The position numbers and the translations under genes are program-made. Shown in pieces: positions 33,767-44,093 of a stretch of DNA of 64,000 nt. How positions within the stretch are numbered: position 1 is the stretch's first letter; each line of letters begins with the position of its first letter. The DNA comes from Pantoea dispersa (GTDB lineage: Bacteria; Pseudomonadota; Gammaproteobacteria; Enterobacterales; Enterobacteriaceae). The notes below the pieces were generated by a model that was not told the DNA's origin, did not search any database, and saw nothing but the letters and a program-made list of their open reading frames with translations. The stretch spans positions 1,302,001 through 1,366,000 of the forward strand of contig NZ_SCKT01000001.1 in assembly GCF_014155765.1 (NCBI RefSeq). Reading direction: 5' to 3'.

Positions 33767-35227
33767 GTGTCTGAATTGTCTCAACTTTCCCCGCAGCCGC
33801 TGTGGGATATCTTCGCAAAAATCTGCTCGATTCCGCACCCTTCTTACCATGAAGAAGCGCTGGCCGAATACGTTGTTGGCTGGGCTAAAGAGCAAGGTTT
33901 CTGGGTTGAACGCGATCAGGTCGGCAATATCCTGATTCGTAAACCTGCTACCGCAGGCATGGAAAACCGTACTCCGGTGGCGCTGCAGGCGCACCTCGAT
34001 ATGGTGCCGCAGAAGAACAATGACACGGTACACGACTTCACCAAAGACCCGATTCAGCCGTACGTTGATGGCGAGTGGGTGAAAGCGCGCGGCACCACGC
34101 TGGGTGCGGATAACGGTATCGGTATGGCCTCTGCGCTGGCGGTGCTGGCGGACAACAGCCTGACCCACGGTCCGCTGGAAGTGCTGCTGACCATGACCGA
34201 AGAGTCGGGCATGGACGGTGCCTTTGGTCTGCAACCAAACTGGCTGCAGGCGGACATCCTGATCAACACCGACTCGGAAGAGGAAGGTGAGATCTACATG
34301 GGCTGCGCCGGGGGTATCGACTTTATCACTACCCTACCGCTGAGCCGCGAGGCCGTGCCTGCCGGTTTCGAAACCCTGAAGCTGACGCTGAAAGGTTTGA
34401 AAGGTGGTCACTCCGGCGCGGACATTCATCTTGGTCTCGGCAACGCCAACAAGCTGCTGGCGCGCTTCCTTGCCGTGCACGCGGCTGAGCTGGATATCCG
34501 TCTGATTGAGTTCACCGGCGGTACGCTGCGCAATGCGATTCCGCGCGAGGCGTTCGCTACGCTGGCCATCGACAGCCATAAAGTGGATGCGCTGAAGTCT
34601 GCTGCCGCCCATTTCCAGGCCACGCTGCAGAATGAGCTGGGCAGTAAAGAGAAGAACGTCGCCGTGCTGAGTGAGCCGCTGGCGCATCAGGGCCAGGCGC
34701 TGACCGCAGACAGCCGCGATCGCTTCATCAACCTGCTGAACAGCACGCCAAATGGTGTGATTCGCAACTCGGACGTGGCGAAAGGCGTGGTGGAAACCTC
34801 GCTTAACGTCGGCGTGGTCACCATGGAGCAGGACAGCGCCGAGATCATCTGCCTGATTCGCTCCCTGATCGACACCGGTAAAGATTGGGTGGTCGAAACA
34901 CTGACTTCGCTGGGTGCGCTGGCCGGGGCGAAAACCGCGCCGAAAGGCGGTTACCCGGGCTGGCAGCCGGATGCCGACTCGCCGATCATGGCGCTGACGC
35001 GTAAGACCTATGAAGCGCTGTTTGGTAAGACGCCAAACATTCAGGTGATTCACGCCGGTCTGGAGTGCGGTCTGTTCAAAAAACCGTATCCGGACATGGA
35101 CATGGTGTCGATTGGGCCTACCATCACCGGTCCGCACTCGCCGGACGAGCAGGTGCACATCGACAGCGTCGGTCTGTACTGGAAACTGCTGACCGCGCTG
35201 CTGAACGTGGTACCGGAAAAAGCGTAA
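33767..35227 (+). CDS. pepD: Aminoacyl-histidine dipeptidase (peptidase D)
   Basis: A 486-residue zinc peptidase of family M20 (M20C) that hydrolyses dipeptides such as carnosine. Metal ligands lie in QAHLDMVPQKN, LGADNGIGMA and TEESGMDGAFGL. The start is GTG at 33767 with AGGAG nine bases upstream; SELSQLSPQPLWDIF matches E. coli PepD. Single gene with a strong terminator. Confidence 0.96.
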   Translation: MSELSQLSPQPLWDIFAKICSIPHPSYHEEALAEYVVGWAKEQGFWVERDQVGNILIRKPATAGMENRTPVALQAHLDMVPQKNNDTVHDFTKDPIQPYVDGEWVKARGTTLGADNGIGMASALAVLADNSLTHGPLEVLLTMTEESGMDGAFGLQPNWLQADILINTDSEEEGEIYMGCAGGIDFITTLPLSREAVPAGFETLKLTLKGLKGGHSGADIHLGLGNANKLLARFLAVHAAELDIRLIEFTGGTLRNAIPREAFATLAIDSHKVDALKSAAAHFQATLQNELGSKEKNVAVLSEPLAHQGQALTADSRDRFINLLNSTPNGVIRNSDVAKGVVETSLNVGVVTMEQDSAEIICLIRSLIDTGKDWVVETLTSLGALAGAKTAPKGGYPGWQPDADSPIMALTRKTYEALFGKTPNIQVIHAGLECGLFKKPYPDMDMVSIGPTITGPHSPDEQVHIDSVGLYWKLLTALLNVVPEKA

Positions 35228-35239
35228 CGCCGTTGCGAT

Positions 35240-35272
35240 AAAAAAATCCTGCCCCCGGGCAGGATTTTTTAT
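35240..35272 (+). terminator. Bidirectional terminator after pepD
   Basis: ATCCTGCCC and GGGCAGGAT pair around two bases, flanked by an A-run upstream and TTTTTT downstream. It ends pepD and could also act for dinB. Confidence 0.92.
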
Positions 35273-35335
35273 TTACGGTAACGGTGCCGCGTCAGGCGAC
35301 CGCGCTGTAGCGCTCTTCCAGCGGCAGCTCAGCCA

Positions 35336-36391
35336 TTACAACCCCAGCACCAGCTGGCGCTCCAGCTGCGGATTAACCAGCGTGACGTGCAGCCCCACCA
35401 GCCGCACACCGCGTCCGGCGCGGCGCTCGTCCCAGGCCTGACGCGCTACGGCGATCATGTCGTCTTTATTCAGCACCGGCCAGACATGCTCCTGGGTGGT
35501 GAGCTGAAAATCGTTGAATTTCAGCTTTACGCCCTGACGTGCAATCTGCTTATCCGGGCGGATCGCGCTGAGACGGCGATCGAGCTCGGCGTAAAGAAAA
35601 TCAATAATCTCCAGGCACTGCTCCCAGTGATGGATGTCCTCGCCCAGCGTACGCTCGACGCCCAGCGATTTACGCTCGCGCTCCACCACCACGTCGCGAT
35701 CGTCGATGCCGTTGCTGCGCTCCCACAGCACGCGGCCAAATTTTCCAAAGCGCTTCAGCAACTGCGCCAGATCGGCCTGTTGTACGTCAGCGCAGGTGCG
35801 CAGCCCCATCTCTTCGAGCTTTTTGGTGGCCACTTTGCCGACGCCGGGAATCTTGCTCAGCGGCAGCGTCAGCAGAAAGTCCGGCATCGCCTGCGGCGTG
35901 ATCACATACTGGCCGTCTGGCTTGTTCATGTCTGAGGCGATTTTGGCGAGGAACTTGATCGGCGCAATGCCGGCGGACGCGGTCAGGCCGGTTTCACGCA
36001 GGATATCGGCGCGAATCGCCTGCGCCATCAGCGTGGCCGATCCCTGGCAGTGTTCACTGTCGGTGACGTCCAGGTAGGCTTCATCCAGCGACAATGGCTC
36101 AATCAGTGGCGTATAGCGGGTAAAGATGGCGCGAATCTGCTGCGAAGCTTCTTTATAGGCGTCAAAGCGGCCGGGCAGCAGTTTCAGATGGGGACAGAGG
36201 CGCAGCGCCGTGGCGGTCGGCATCGCGCTGCGCACACCGTATTTCCGCGCCGGATAGTTGGCGGTGCTGATCACCCCACGCTGCACGCGGCTGCCGCCGA
36301 TGGCAATCGGGATATCACGTAATGAAGGATCGTCGCGCATTTCCACTGCCGCGAAAAAGCAGTCCATATCGACATGAATGATTTTGCGCAT
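35336..36391 (-). CDS. dinB: DNA polymerase IV
   Basis: A 351-residue Y-family translesion polymerase, same length as E. coli DinB. The catalytic motifs are [15 protein letters not shown] and [13 protein letters not shown]; the C-terminal little-finger domain and clamp-binding end LERQLVLGL follow. An SOS box lies just upstream, so it should be LexA-controlled. Single gene. Confidence 0.97.
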   Translation of the reverse strand: MRKIIHVDMDCFFAAVEMRDDPSLRDIPIAIGGSRVQRGVISTANYPARKYGVRSAMPTATALRLCPHLKLLPGRFDAYKEASQQIRAIFTRYTPLIEPLSLDEAYLDVTDSEHCQGSATLMAQAIRADILRETGLTASAGIAPIKFLAKIASDMNKPDGQYVITPQAMPDFLLTLPLSKIPGVGKVATKKLEEMGLRTCADVQQADLAQLLKRFGKFGRVLWERSNGIDDRDVVVERERKSLGVERTLGEDIHHWEQCLEIIDFLYAELDRRLSAIRPDKQIARQGVKLKFNDFQLTTQEHVWPVLNKDDMIAVARQAWDERRAGRGVRLVGLHVTLVNPQLERQLVLGL

Positions 36392-36406
36392 ACGCCCCTC
36401 CGGATA

Positions 36407-36422
36407 CTGGATAAGTATACAG
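36407..36422. promoter_or_regulatory. LexA (SOS) box of dinB
   Basis: CTGGATAAGTATACAG fits CTG-N10-CAG and shares the TATACAG half with the LexA consensus. It is 16 bp upstream of the dinB ATG. Confidence 0.85.
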
Positions 36423-36635
36423 CAGAGAAAAACAACGGCAATATTTGTGGCGCGTGCGATTAAAGTTTACAAATTTGTGGTCGTATTCCCTTTAGGATTG
36501 CACCATTTTCTCGGACTCCGGCTTGATTAAACGCCAGACAATGATAATGTTGCGCTGCGGTAGCGGATATTTCCGATAATGCAATACAGTGACGCACTGC
36601 GTCAGCGTTCCTCTTCACTTCAAGGTACACACAGA

Positions 36636-37379
36636 ATGGGCAGAATCGCATTATTGTTTGCGATGATTCTTATGCCGCTCCTGAGCTGGGCAATGACGCC
36701 TGAGCCAATGCAGCCGCTGGCTCCGGTGAGCAAAGAGTTAAAGAAACAATTACTGGGTACACCGGTATTTATTCAGATCTTCAAGGAAGAGCGTACGCTG
36801 GAACTGTACGGCAAAATCGGTAATGAATATCGTCTGCTGGACAGCTATCGCATCTGTAACTTCTCCGGCGGCCTCGGGCCGAAACGTCGTCAGGGCGATT
36901 TTAAAAGTCCGGAAGGCTTTTATAACGTGAAGATGAATCAGCTTAAGCCGGACAGCCGTTTTTATCGCGCCATCAATACCGGATTCCCGAATCAGTACGA
37001 TCGCGCCAAAGGCTATAACGGTAACTACCTGATGATTCACGGCGATTGCGTGTCCGTGGGCTGCTATGCCATGACCAACGCGTCGATGGATGAGATCTTC
37101 ACCTATGTGAACGCCGCGCTGCGCAACGGTCAGCAGGATGTGCAGGTCAACATCTTCCCGTTCCGCATGACCGACAGCAACATGCAGCGTCATCGTTACT
37201 CGACTTACATCAGCTTCTGGCGTGAACTGCAGCCGGGCTATGCTTACTTCGCCAAATACCACGTGCCGCCAACGGTCAACGTGACGGCAACCGGTCAGTA
37301 TGCGGTGAACAACACGCCGGTCATGACCACGCCGGAAGCGGCATCGAAATCATTCCTGGCGCTCACCCAGGTAAAATAA
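36636..37379 (+). CDS. yafK: YkuD-family periplasmic protein YafK/DpaA
   Basis: A 247-residue protein with signal peptide ([20 protein letters not shown]) and a YkuD L,D-transpeptidase-type domain. The active-site motif is [13 protein letters not shown] with catalytic His and Cys. In E. coli this enzyme (DpaA/LdtF) cuts the link between Braun lipoprotein and peptidoglycan. The ATG at 36636 is chosen because the signal peptide starts there. It overlaps the convergent yafJ by 30 bp at the 3' ends. Confidence 0.94.
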   Translation: MGRIALLFAMILMPLLSWAMTPEPMQPLAPVSKELKKQLLGTPVFIQIFKEERTLELYGKIGNEYRLLDSYRICNFSGGLGPKRRQGDFKSPEGFYNVKMNQLKPDSRFYRAINTGFPNQYDRAKGYNGNYLMIHGDCVSVGCYAMTNASMDEIFTYVNAALRNGQQDVQVNIFPFRMTDSNMQRHRYSTYISFWRELQPGYAYFAKYHVPPTVNVTATGQYAVNNTPVMTTPEAASKSFLALTQVK

Positions 37380-38117
37380 TGCCCACTCACCTGGCACGAT
37401 GCGGTGCCAGGTTTCATTACCGGTCAGCGGCTGCGTCGCAATCACCGTCACCACGTCTTTCGGCGTGGTCTGCTGCAGAAAATCAATCTCCACATCCTGA
37501 TCGAGCAGCTTCGCTTTGCCAAACGGCGCGCGGCGCGTAATCCAGTACAGATTGGTTGAGCAGAAGGCCATTAAATAGCGTCCGTCAGACAGCAGCATAT
37601 TGAATACGCCCTTCTGGCGCAGCTCCGTCGCCAGTTCCGCCACATAGCGAAACACCGCCGGCCAGTTGCCCGGCGTGCGCGGATAGCGCTCAGCCAGCTT
37701 ATGCAGAATCCAGCAAAACGCCTTTTCGCTGTCGGTTTCGCCTACCGGACGGAAATGCCCGGTCTCCAGCTGGCGATAGCCCTTCAGCTGGCCGTTATGC
37801 GCGTAAGTCCAGTTGCGGCCCCACAGTTCGCGGGTAAACGGATGGGTATTTTCCAGTGACACCTGGCCGCGATTGGCCTGACGAATATGCGCCACCACCG
37901 AGTGCGACTTGATTGGATACTCCTGCACCAGGCGGGCAATCGGTGAGTTGTAGCTCGGCAGCGGATCTTTAAACGTGCGGCAGCCTTTATCTTCGTAAAA
38001 GGTGATACCCCAGCCATCTTTGTGCGGCCCGGTTGCACCGCCACGCTGCACCAGACCGGTAAAACTGAAACAGATATCCGTGGGGACATTGGCGCTCATC
38101 CCGAGCAATTCGCACAT
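37350..38117 (-). CDS. yafJ: Class II glutamine amidotransferase YafJ
   Basis: A 255-residue protein with the Ntn-type glutaminase fold. Cys2 (MCELLG) becomes the N-terminal nucleophile; [18 protein letters not shown] and YAHNGQL are family motifs. It has no linked synthetase domain, and its amide acceptor is unknown even in E. coli. Lies downstream of gmhA on the same strand. Confidence 0.93.
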   Translation of the reverse strand: MCELLGMSANVPTDICFSFTGLVQRGGATGPHKDGWGITFYEDKGCRTFKDPLPSYNSPIARLVQEYPIKSHSVVAHIRQANRGQVSLENTHPFTRELWGRNWTYAHNGQLKGYRQLETGHFRPVGETDSEKAFCWILHKLAERYPRTPGNWPAVFRYVAELATELRQKGVFNMLLSDGRYLMAFCSTNLYWITRRAPFGKAKLLDQDVEIDFLQQTTPKDVVTVIATQPLTGNETWHRIVPGEWALFYLGERQE

Positions 38118-38165
38118 AGCAACCGCCTTATCAGAACCTCCCGCAGGCGCGGGAGGAGCACGTCA

Positions 38166-38744
38166 TCACTTAACCATCTCTTTTTCGATTAACAGCATCA
38201 GGATGTGGATCACTTTGATGTGAATCTCCTGAATGCGATCGGCATAACCAAAGTGCGGCACGCGAATTTCGATATCGGCCGTACCGGCCATTTTGCCACC
38301 GTCTTTGCCGGTCAGGGTAATCACTTTCATGCCTTTGGCGCGCGCGGCTTCTACGGCTTTGATGATGTTGGCCGAGTTACCCGAAGTGGACAGCCCCAGC
38401 AGCACATCGCCCTCGCGCCCGACCGCCTCGATGTAGCGGGAGAACACGTAGTCGTAGCCAAAATCGTTGCTGACGCAGGAGAGATGGCTGACATCCGAAA
38501 TGGCGATGGCCGGATAGCCAGGACGATTTTCGCGGTAGCGCCCGGTCAGCTCCTCAGCGAAGTGCATGGCATCGCAGTGCGAGCCGCCGTTGCCGCAGGA
38601 GAGCACTTTGCCACCGGCTTTGAAGCTGTCGGCCAGCAGCACGGCTGCGCGCTGAATGGCGTGAATGTTGGCTTCATCACTCAGGAACTTATTGAGCGTA
38701 TCGGCGGCTTCATTGAGTTCTGAGCGAATAATGTCCTGATACAT
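38166..38744 (-). CDS. gmhA: Sedoheptulose 7-phosphate isomerase
   Basis: A 192-residue SIS-domain isomerase (GmhA/LpcA) for the first step of ADP-heptose synthesis for the LPS inner core. [21 protein letters not shown] and [19 protein letters not shown] are the substrate-binding motifs. Length matches E. coli. Followed 48 bp later by yafJ on the same strand. Confidence 0.97.
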   Translation of the reverse strand: MYQDIIRSELNEAADTLNKFLSDEANIHAIQRAAVLLADSFKAGGKVLSCGNGGSHCDAMHFAEELTGRYRENRPGYPAIAISDVSHLSCVSNDFGYDYVFSRYIEAVGREGDVLLGLSTSGNSANIIKAVEAARAKGMKVITLTGKDGGKMAGTADIEIRVPHFGYADRIQEIHIKVIHILMLLIEKEMVK

Positions 38745-38934
38745 AGGGATGTCCTTTAGAGGAAAATTGACCCAGCAAGTTTAACGGAATGGACCAGAGC
38801 CGCAAAGCGCCCGCAGCAGGGAAAAGCGCGACGCCGCGCTGGCGTCCAATTGCCGGCGCGATTTTGTGAGTTCGGTTGTAATTGCGATGTAAACAGATTG
38901 ATAAATTTCGTGCGCTGCTCTAAACCTTATCACT

Positions 38935-38951
38935 AACAGGTCAGACCTCTT
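38935..38951. promoter_or_regulatory. FadR operator of fadE
   Basis: AACAGGTCAGACCTCTT contains the FadR core GGTC-N-GACC; its reverse complement matches the consensus (AGCTGGTCCGACCTGTT, from memory) at 13 of 17 bases. It lies 23 bp upstream of the fadE ATG. Confidence 0.75.
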
Positions 38952-38973
38952 ACAACTTACGGAGCGGTTCATT

Positions 38974-41424
38974 ATGTTGCTTGCCTCGATCATCGCGACG
39001 CTGGTGTTAATTAGCGCCCTCTTCTACCATCAGGTTTCACTGCGGCTCAGCAGTGCGATTGTGCTGCTGTGGACCGCGGCACTGGCCGCCACCGGCCTGT
39101 GGACGCCGTGGCTGCTGCTGCCGCTGGCCATTATTCTGCTGCCTTTCAACCTGCCGGCGATGCGCCGCAGCATGTTCTCTAAGCCGGCTCTGCACAGCTT
39201 CCAGAAGGTGATGCCGCCGATGTCGCGCACCGAAAAAGAGGCGATCGACGCCGGTACCACCTGGTGGGAAGGCGATCTGTTTCGCGGCAAACCGGACTGG
39301 CAGAAACTGCACAACTACCCGCAGCCGCGCCTGACCGAAGAGGAACAGGCGTTTCTGGATGGCCCGGTAGAAGAAGCCTGCCGCATGGCTAACGACTTCG
39401 AAATCACCCATGAAATGGCCGATCTGCCGCCGGAGCTGTGGGCTTACCTCAAGCAGCACCGCTTCTTTGCCATGATCATCAAAAAAGAGTACGGCGGTCT
39501 GGAGTTTTCCGCTTACGCGCAGGCGCGTGTGCTGCAAAAACTGGCAGGCGTGTCCGGGATCCTGGCGATCACCGTCGGCGTGCCGAACTCGCTGGGTCCG
39601 GGTGAACTGCTGCAGCATTACGGTACCGATGAGCAGAAAGATCACTACCTGCCACGCCTAGCGCGCGGCGATGAAATCCCCTGCTTTGCGCTGACCAGCC
39701 CGGAAGCGGGCTCCGACGCCGGTGCCATTCCGGATACCGGCGTGGTGTGCATGGGCGACTGGCAGGGCCAGCAGGTGCTGGGCATGCGCCTGACCTGGAA
39801 CAAGCGCTACATTACCCTGGCGCCGATTGCCACCGTGCTCGGCCTCGCCTTTAAGCTCTCCGATCCCGATCATCTGCTGGGCGAAACCGAAGAGCTGGGC
39901 ATTACCTGTGCGCTGATCCCGACCCATACGCCAGGCGTTGAGATTGGCAGACGTCATTTCCCGCTGAACGTGCCGTTCCAGAACGGGCCGACGCGCGGCA
40001 AAGATATCTTTGTGCCGATCGATTACATCATCGGCGGTCCGGCGATGGCCGGTCAGGGCTGGCGCATGCTGGTTGAGTGCCTGTCGGTAGGACGCGGCAT
40101 TACCCTGCCGTCTAACGCCACCGGCAGCCTGAAAAGCCTGGCGCTGGCGACCGGTGCCTACGCGCACATTCGCCGCCAGTTCAAAGTCTCTATCGGTAAA
40201 ATGGAAGGGATTGAGGAGCCGCTGGCGCGCATCGCCGGTAACGCTTACGTGATGGACGCGGCGGCGACGCTGATCACCAGCGGCATTATGCTGGGCGAAA
40301 AACCGGCGGTGCTGTCAGCGATTGTTAAATACCACTGCACCCATCGCGGCCAGCGCGCCATCATTGATGCAATGGATATCGCCGGCGGTAAAGGCATCAT
40401 GCTTGGCGAGAATAACTTCCTGGCGCGTGCCTATCAGGGCGCCCCGATCGCCATCACCGTTGAGGGCGCGAACATCCTGACGCGCAGCATGATTATCTTT
40501 GGCCAGGGCGCAATCCGCTGCCACCCGTGGGTGCTGGAAGAGATGAACGCCGCCGCGAAGAACGATCTCGTCGCCTTTGACCGCGCGCTGTTCAGCCATA
40601 TCGGCCACGTCGGCAGCAATAAAGTGCGCAGCCTGTGGCTTGGCCTGACCGGCGGCCGCACCAGCGCTACGCCAACCCGTGACGCAACCCGCCGCTACTA
40701 TCAGCAGCTGAATCGCCTGAGCGCCAACCTTGCGCTGCTGTCGGATGTGTCGATGGCGGTGCTGGGCGGCAGCCTGAAACGTCGCGAACGTATTTCGGCA
40801 CGCCTCGGCGATGTGCTGAGCCAGATGTATCTGGCATCCGCCACGCTGAAACGCTATGACGATGAAGGCCGCAACGAGGCGGATCTGCCGCTGGTGCACT
40901 GGGGCGTGCAGGATGCGCTGCATCAGGCGGAAGTGGCGATGGACGATCTGCTGCGCAACTTCCCGAATCGCCTGGTTGCGGGTGCGCTGCGGCTGGTGAT
41001 TTTCGCCGGCGGCAAACACTGCCCGGCACCGTCCGATAAACTGGATCATAAACTGGCCAAAATGCTGCAGCTGCCGTCCGCAACCCGCACCCGTCTGGGC
41101 CGCGGCCAGTATCTGACGCCGAGTGAGCACAACCCGGCCGGTCAGCTGGAGCAGGCGCTGCAGGATGTGATGGCGGCAGAAGTGATTCACGATCGTCTGT
41201 GTCAGCAGCAGAAAAAACACTTCTCCTTCACCCGGCTGGATGCGCTGGCCCAGCGCGCACTGAAAGAAGGCTGGATTGACGAGAGTGAGGCGAAGGTGCT
41301 GACGCGGGCCGAAGCCAGCCGGCTGAAGGCCATCAACGTGGATGATTTTGCGCCCGAGGCGCTGGCGGTGGCCAAACCGGACAGCAAACCCAAACCGAGC
41401 GCCCGCCCCAGCGAAGCGGCGTAA
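38974..41424 (+). CDS. fadE: Acyl-CoA dehydrogenase FadE
   Basis: An 816-residue FAD enzyme for the first step of fatty-acid beta-oxidation. The N-terminus has membrane-associated hydrophobic segments ([19 protein letters not shown]), then the dehydrogenase domains ([38 protein letters not shown]) and the long FadE-specific C-terminal region. Length matches E. coli FadE (814). A FadR operator upstream indicates repression in the absence of fatty acids. Confidence 0.97.
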   Translation: MLLASIIATLVLISALFYHQVSLRLSSAIVLLWTAALAATGLWTPWLLLPLAIILLPFNLPAMRRSMFSKPALHSFQKVMPPMSRTEKEAIDAGTTWWEGDLFRGKPDWQKLHNYPQPRLTEEEQAFLDGPVEEACRMANDFEITHEMADLPPELWAYLKQHRFFAMIIKKEYGGLEFSAYAQARVLQKLAGVSGILAITVGVPNSLGPGELLQHYGTDEQKDHYLPRLARGDEIPCFALTSPEAGSDAGAIPDTGVVCMGDWQGQQVLGMRLTWNKRYITLAPIATVLGLAFKLSDPDHLLGETEELGITCALIPTHTPGVEIGRRHFPLNVPFQNGPTRGKDIFVPIDYIIGGPAMAGQGWRMLVECLSVGRGITLPSNATGSLKSLALATGAYAHIRRQFKVSIGKMEGIEEPLARIAGNAYVMDAAATLITSGIMLGEKPAVLSAIVKYHCTHRGQRAIIDAMDIAGGKGIMLGENNFLARAYQGAPIAITVEGANILTRSMIIFGQGAIRCHPWVLEEMNAAAKNDLVAFDRALFSHIGHVGSNKVRSLWLGLTGGRTSATPTRDATRRYYQQLNRLSANLALLSDVSMAVLGGSLKRRERISARLGDVLSQMYLASATLKRYDDEGRNEADLPLVHWGVQDALHQAEVAMDDLLRNFPNRLVAGALRLVIFAGGKHCPAPSDKLDHKLAKMLQLPSATRTRLGRGQYLTPSEHNPAGQLEQALQDVMAAEVIHDRLCQQQKKHFSFTRLDALAQRALKEGWIDESEAKVLTRAEASRLKAINVDDFAPEALAVAKPDSKPKPSARPSEAA

Positions 41425-41431
41425 CCGTACA

Positions 41432-41457
41432 AAGCCTCCAGCCGGAGGCTTTTTTTA
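41432..41457 (+). terminator. Rho-independent terminator of fadE
   Basis: AAGCCTCC and GGAGGCTT pair around four bases and are followed by a T-run, about 10 bases after the stop. Confidence 0.92.
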
Positions 41458-41507
41458 TGGCCTGCGGCAGCGGATAAGCGCACTCAGCGTCGGTGCCAGC
41501 TACGTTT

Positions 41508-41523
41508 AGACGTCTAAGCGTCT
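41508..41523. promoter_or_regulatory. Tandem MetJ boxes
   Basis: AGACGTCT (perfect met box) is followed without gap by AAGCGTCT (6 of 8). A third, weaker 8-mer precedes them. They abut the -35 of the aminotransferase promoter, so MetJ with S-adenosylmethionine would block it. Confidence 0.85.
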
Positions 41524-41526
41524 CGA

Positions 41527-41555
41527 TTGCCAAACGTTAACATCCTGTTTATAGT
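41527..41555 (+). promoter_or_regulatory. Promoter of the aminotransferase-amidase operon
   Basis: TTGCCA (41527-41532), a 17-base spacer and TATAGT (41550-41555) are a good sigma-70 promoter, with the met boxes immediately upstream. Confidence 0.8.
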
Positions 41556-41608
41556 GGCTGCAGCACAAGGTTACTCCGCAACGACATTCGCGCTTAAGGC
41601 ACCCGATA

Positions 41609-42769
41609 ATGACGCAGCCCAACCTGATCCCCGAGAGCAAACTACCGGCGCTCGGCACCACCATTTTTACCCAAATGAGCGCCCTCGCCGCCCAGCACAA
41701 CGCCATCAACCTGTCACAGGGCTTTCCCGATTTTGACGGTCCGCGCTATTTGCAGCAGCGCCTGGCACATCACGTCAGCGAAGGCGCTAACCAGTACGCG
41801 CCGATGATTGGTACCCTGCCGCTGCGCGAGGCAATCGCCGATAAAACCGCAGACATGTACGGTCATCGGCCGGATATCAACAGCGACATCACCGTGACGG
41901 CGGGCGCAACCGAAGCGCTGTATGCCGCGATCACCGCACTGGTGCGGCCGGGCGACGAGGTGATCTGCTTCGATCCCAGCTACGACAGCTATGCGCCGGC
42001 GGTTCAGCTGGCTGGCGGCGTGCTGAAACGCATCGCGCTGCAGCCGCCCGCTTTTCAGGTCGACTGGCAGGCCTTCAGCAGCCTGCTCAGCGCGCGCACC
42101 CGGCTGGTGATCGTCAACACGCCGCATAATCCGTCCGCCACCGTGTGGCACGCCAGCGACTACGCCGCGCTGTGGCAGGCGATCGCCGGACAGGAAATTT
42201 ATGTGCTCAGCGATGAAGTCTATGAGCACATCTGTTTTGATGAGCAGGGCCATGCCAGCGTACTGGCACATGCCGACCTGCGTCAGCGCGCTATCGCAGT
42301 CTCATCCTTCGGCAAAACCTTTCATATGACCGGCTGGAAAGTGGGGTACTGCATCGCTCCGGCGGCGATCAGCGCCGAAATTCGCAAAGTGCATCAGTAT
42401 CTCACCTTTTCAGTGAATACCCCGGCGCAGCTGGCGATTGCCGATATGCTGCGCCAGCAGCCGGACCATATTGATGCGCTGCCGGCATTCTATCGCGCCC
42501 GGCGTGACCGTCTGACGCAGGCGCTGGCCGCCAGCCGGTTTAAGGTGCTGCCCTGTGCCGGCACCTATTTCCTGCTGGTGGATTACAGCGCCATTTCCGA
42601 TTTGGATGATGTCAGTTTCTGCCAGTGGTTAACCCGCGAAGTGGGCGTGGCGGCGATACCGCTGTCGGTGTTCTGCGCGGACCCTTTCCCGCACAAGCTC
42701 ATTCGCCTGTGCTTTGCTAAACAGGAAGCGACGCTCGACGCCGCTGCGGAGCGTTTATGTCAGCTTTAA
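41609..42769 (+). CDS. ybdL: Methionine aminotransferase YbdL
   Basis: A 386-residue PLP-dependent class I/II aminotransferase. SSFGKTFHMTGWKVGYC contains the PLP Lys, and NTPHNPSATVWHASD and LSDEVYEHICFDEQ are family motifs. E. coli YbdL acts best on methionine, interconverting it with ketomethylthiobutyrate. The MetJ boxes fit that role. It overlaps the following omega-amidase gene by 13 bp. Confidence 0.92.
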   Translation: MTQPNLIPESKLPALGTTIFTQMSALAAQHNAINLSQGFPDFDGPRYLQQRLAHHVSEGANQYAPMIGTLPLREAIADKTADMYGHRPDINSDITVTAGATEALYAAITALVRPGDEVICFDPSYDSYAPAVQLAGGVLKRIALQPPAFQVDWQAFSSLLSARTRLVIVNTPHNPSATVWHASDYAALWQAIAGQEIYVLSDEVYEHICFDEQGHASVLAHADLRQRAIAVSSFGKTFHMTGWKVGYCIAPAAISAEIRKVHQYLTFSVNTPAQLAIADMLRQQPDHIDALPAFYRARRDRLTQALAASRFKVLPCAGTYFLLVDYSAISDLDDVSFCQWLTREVGVAAIPLSVFCADPFPHKLIRLCFAKQEATLDAAAERLCQL

Positions 42770-43527
42770 AACTTACCGTATTGCAGGAAACCCTGAGCTG
42801 GATGGATGGCGCAGCCAACCTGCGTCATTTCGATGAGGTGCTGCAGGGCTTGACGGGCCGCGATGTCATCCTGCTGCCGGAGATGTTTACCACCGGCTTC
42901 GCCATGGAGGCGGCGGCCAGTTCGCTGCCGCAGGATCAGGTGGTAGCGTGGCTGCACGGTCATGCCAAAGCCCTGAATGCCCTGGTCGGCGGCAGCGCGG
43001 CGATTCAGAGCGACCAGGGCGCGGTAAACCGTTTCCTGCTGGTGGAGCCCGACGGCACGCTGCACCAGTACGACAAACGCCACCTGTTCCGCATGGCCAG
43101 TGAGCACCAGCACTATGTACCCGGTGAAACGCGCGAGGTGTTCCACTGGCGCGGCTGGCGTATTCTGCCGCAGATTTGCTACGACCTGCGCTTCCCGGTG
43201 TTTTCGCGCAACCAGAATGATTACGATCTGGCGCTGTACGTTGCCAACTGGCCGGCACCGCGCGCGCTGCACTGGCAGGCGCTGCTGCTGGCGCGCGCCA
43301 TTGAGAATCAGGCCTATGTAGCCGGGTGTAACCGCGTCGGCAGTGACGGCAATCAGCATCAATACAGCGGCGACAGCCGGATTATCTCGCCGCAGGGTGA
43401 GATCCTCGCGGCCGCTGAACCCTTCGCCCGCGCGCGCCTCGACGCCGAGTTATCACTGGAGGCGCTGCAGGACTATCGCGAGCGCTTCCCGGCCTGGCGC
43501 GACGCGGATGAATATACGCTGAAGTAA
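42757..43527 (+). CDS. yafV: Omega-amidase YafV
   Basis: A 256-residue nitrilase-superfamily amidase. The Glu-Lys-Cys triad is visible in LLPEMFTTGF, QYDKRHLF and QICYDLRFPVF. YafV hydrolyses alpha-ketoglutaramate and related keto-amides. Translational overlap with YbdL suggests a coupled pathway: transaminate a keto acid with glutamine, then pull the reaction by hydrolysing the ketoglutaramate formed. Confidence 0.93.
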   Translation: MSALKLTVLQETLSWMDGAANLRHFDEVLQGLTGRDVILLPEMFTTGFAMEAAASSLPQDQVVAWLHGHAKALNALVGGSAAIQSDQGAVNRFLLVEPDGTLHQYDKRHLFRMASEHQHYVPGETREVFHWRGWRILPQICYDLRFPVFSRNQNDYDLALYVANWPAPRALHWQALLLARAIENQAYVAGCNRVGSDGNQHQYSGDSRIISPQGEILAAAEPFARARLDAELSLEALQDYRERFPAWRDADEYTLK

Positions 43528-43533
43528 TATTTT

Positions 43534-43556
43534 AGCCGCATCCCTGCGATGCGGCT
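43534..43556 (+). terminator. Hairpin after yafV
   Basis: AGCCGCAT and ATGCGGCT pair around seven bases just after the stop. The following bases (TCCA) are not a U-tract, so terminator strength is uncertain. Confidence 0.45.
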
Positions 43557-43577
43557 TCCACATATCCTCCTGCCCTG

Positions 43578-43606
43578 TTGTTTCCTGTGTGGAAACATTC
43601 TATGTT
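43578..43606 (+). promoter_or_regulatory. Predicted promoter of higA-like gene
   Basis: TTGTTT (43578-43583) and TATGTT (43601-43606) are separated by 17 bases. The left arm of the operator falls between them. Confidence 0.5.
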
Positions 43607-43626
43607 GTGCGTTACAATGTTTCCAC
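43589..43626. promoter_or_regulatory. Operator: 11-bp inverted repeat before higA-like gene
   Basis: GTGGAAACATT (43589-43599) and AATGTTTCCAC (43616-43626) are perfect reverse complements 27 bp apart centre to centre. They flank the -10 of the predicted promoter, as expected for an autoregulating antitoxin dimer. Confidence 0.8.
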
Positions 43627-43648
43627 CCTGGAACAGTTCGAGGGAATG

Positions 43649-44086
43649 ATGCACATTATCTCAGGGAAAGTGTTTAGCGAAGCGATTCAGGCCTCCAACA
43701 ATCTGATTAAAGCCGTGCCGCTGCTGGGCGGAAGTCAGTCCAGAGCCGATTATGAACAGGCGCTTGAACTGGTGGAATACCTGGTTGAGCATCAGCCGGG
43801 GCATCCGCTGATCGAGATGCTGGCCGTTAAAGTCGCGAAGTATGAAGAAACCGCAGCGGAATTTGCCGCGTTTAATGCACGCACTCAGGCGCTGCCGGGT
43901 GGCGTGGCGCTGCTGCGGGTACTAATGGACCAGCACGGTCTGAATCAATCCTCTTTCGTGGCAGAAATCGGTCAGCGTTCGTATGTGAATCGCATTCTGA
44001 AAGGCGAGCGCAGATTAACGGATAAGCATAAGGCGGCGCTGGCGCGACGCTTTAATCTGCCGTTTGAGGCATTTCGTGAGGCATAA
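43649..44086 (+). CDS. HigA-like helix-turn-helix regulator without toxin
   Basis: A 145-residue protein similar to the E. coli antitoxin HigA (YgjM): an N-terminal dimer region (IKAVPLLGGSQSRADYEQAL, LVEYLVEHQPGHPLIEML), then FNARTQALPGGVALLRVLMD and a C-terminal Xre-type HTH (IGQRSYVNRILKGERRLTDK). HigB toxin genes normally lie upstream; here that space holds only a promoter and a perfect operator, and katG lies convergent downstream. It may be a solitary regulator. The start at 43649 has GAGG five bases upstream; 43646 is the alternative. Confidence 0.85.
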   Translation: MHIISGKVFSEAIQASNNLIKAVPLLGGSQSRADYEQALELVEYLVEHQPGHPLIEMLAVKVAKYEETAAEFAAFNARTQALPGGVALLRVLMDQHGLNQSSFVAEIGQRSYVNRILKGERRLTDKHKAALARRFNLPFEAFREA

Positions 44087-44093
44087 GCAGGAA

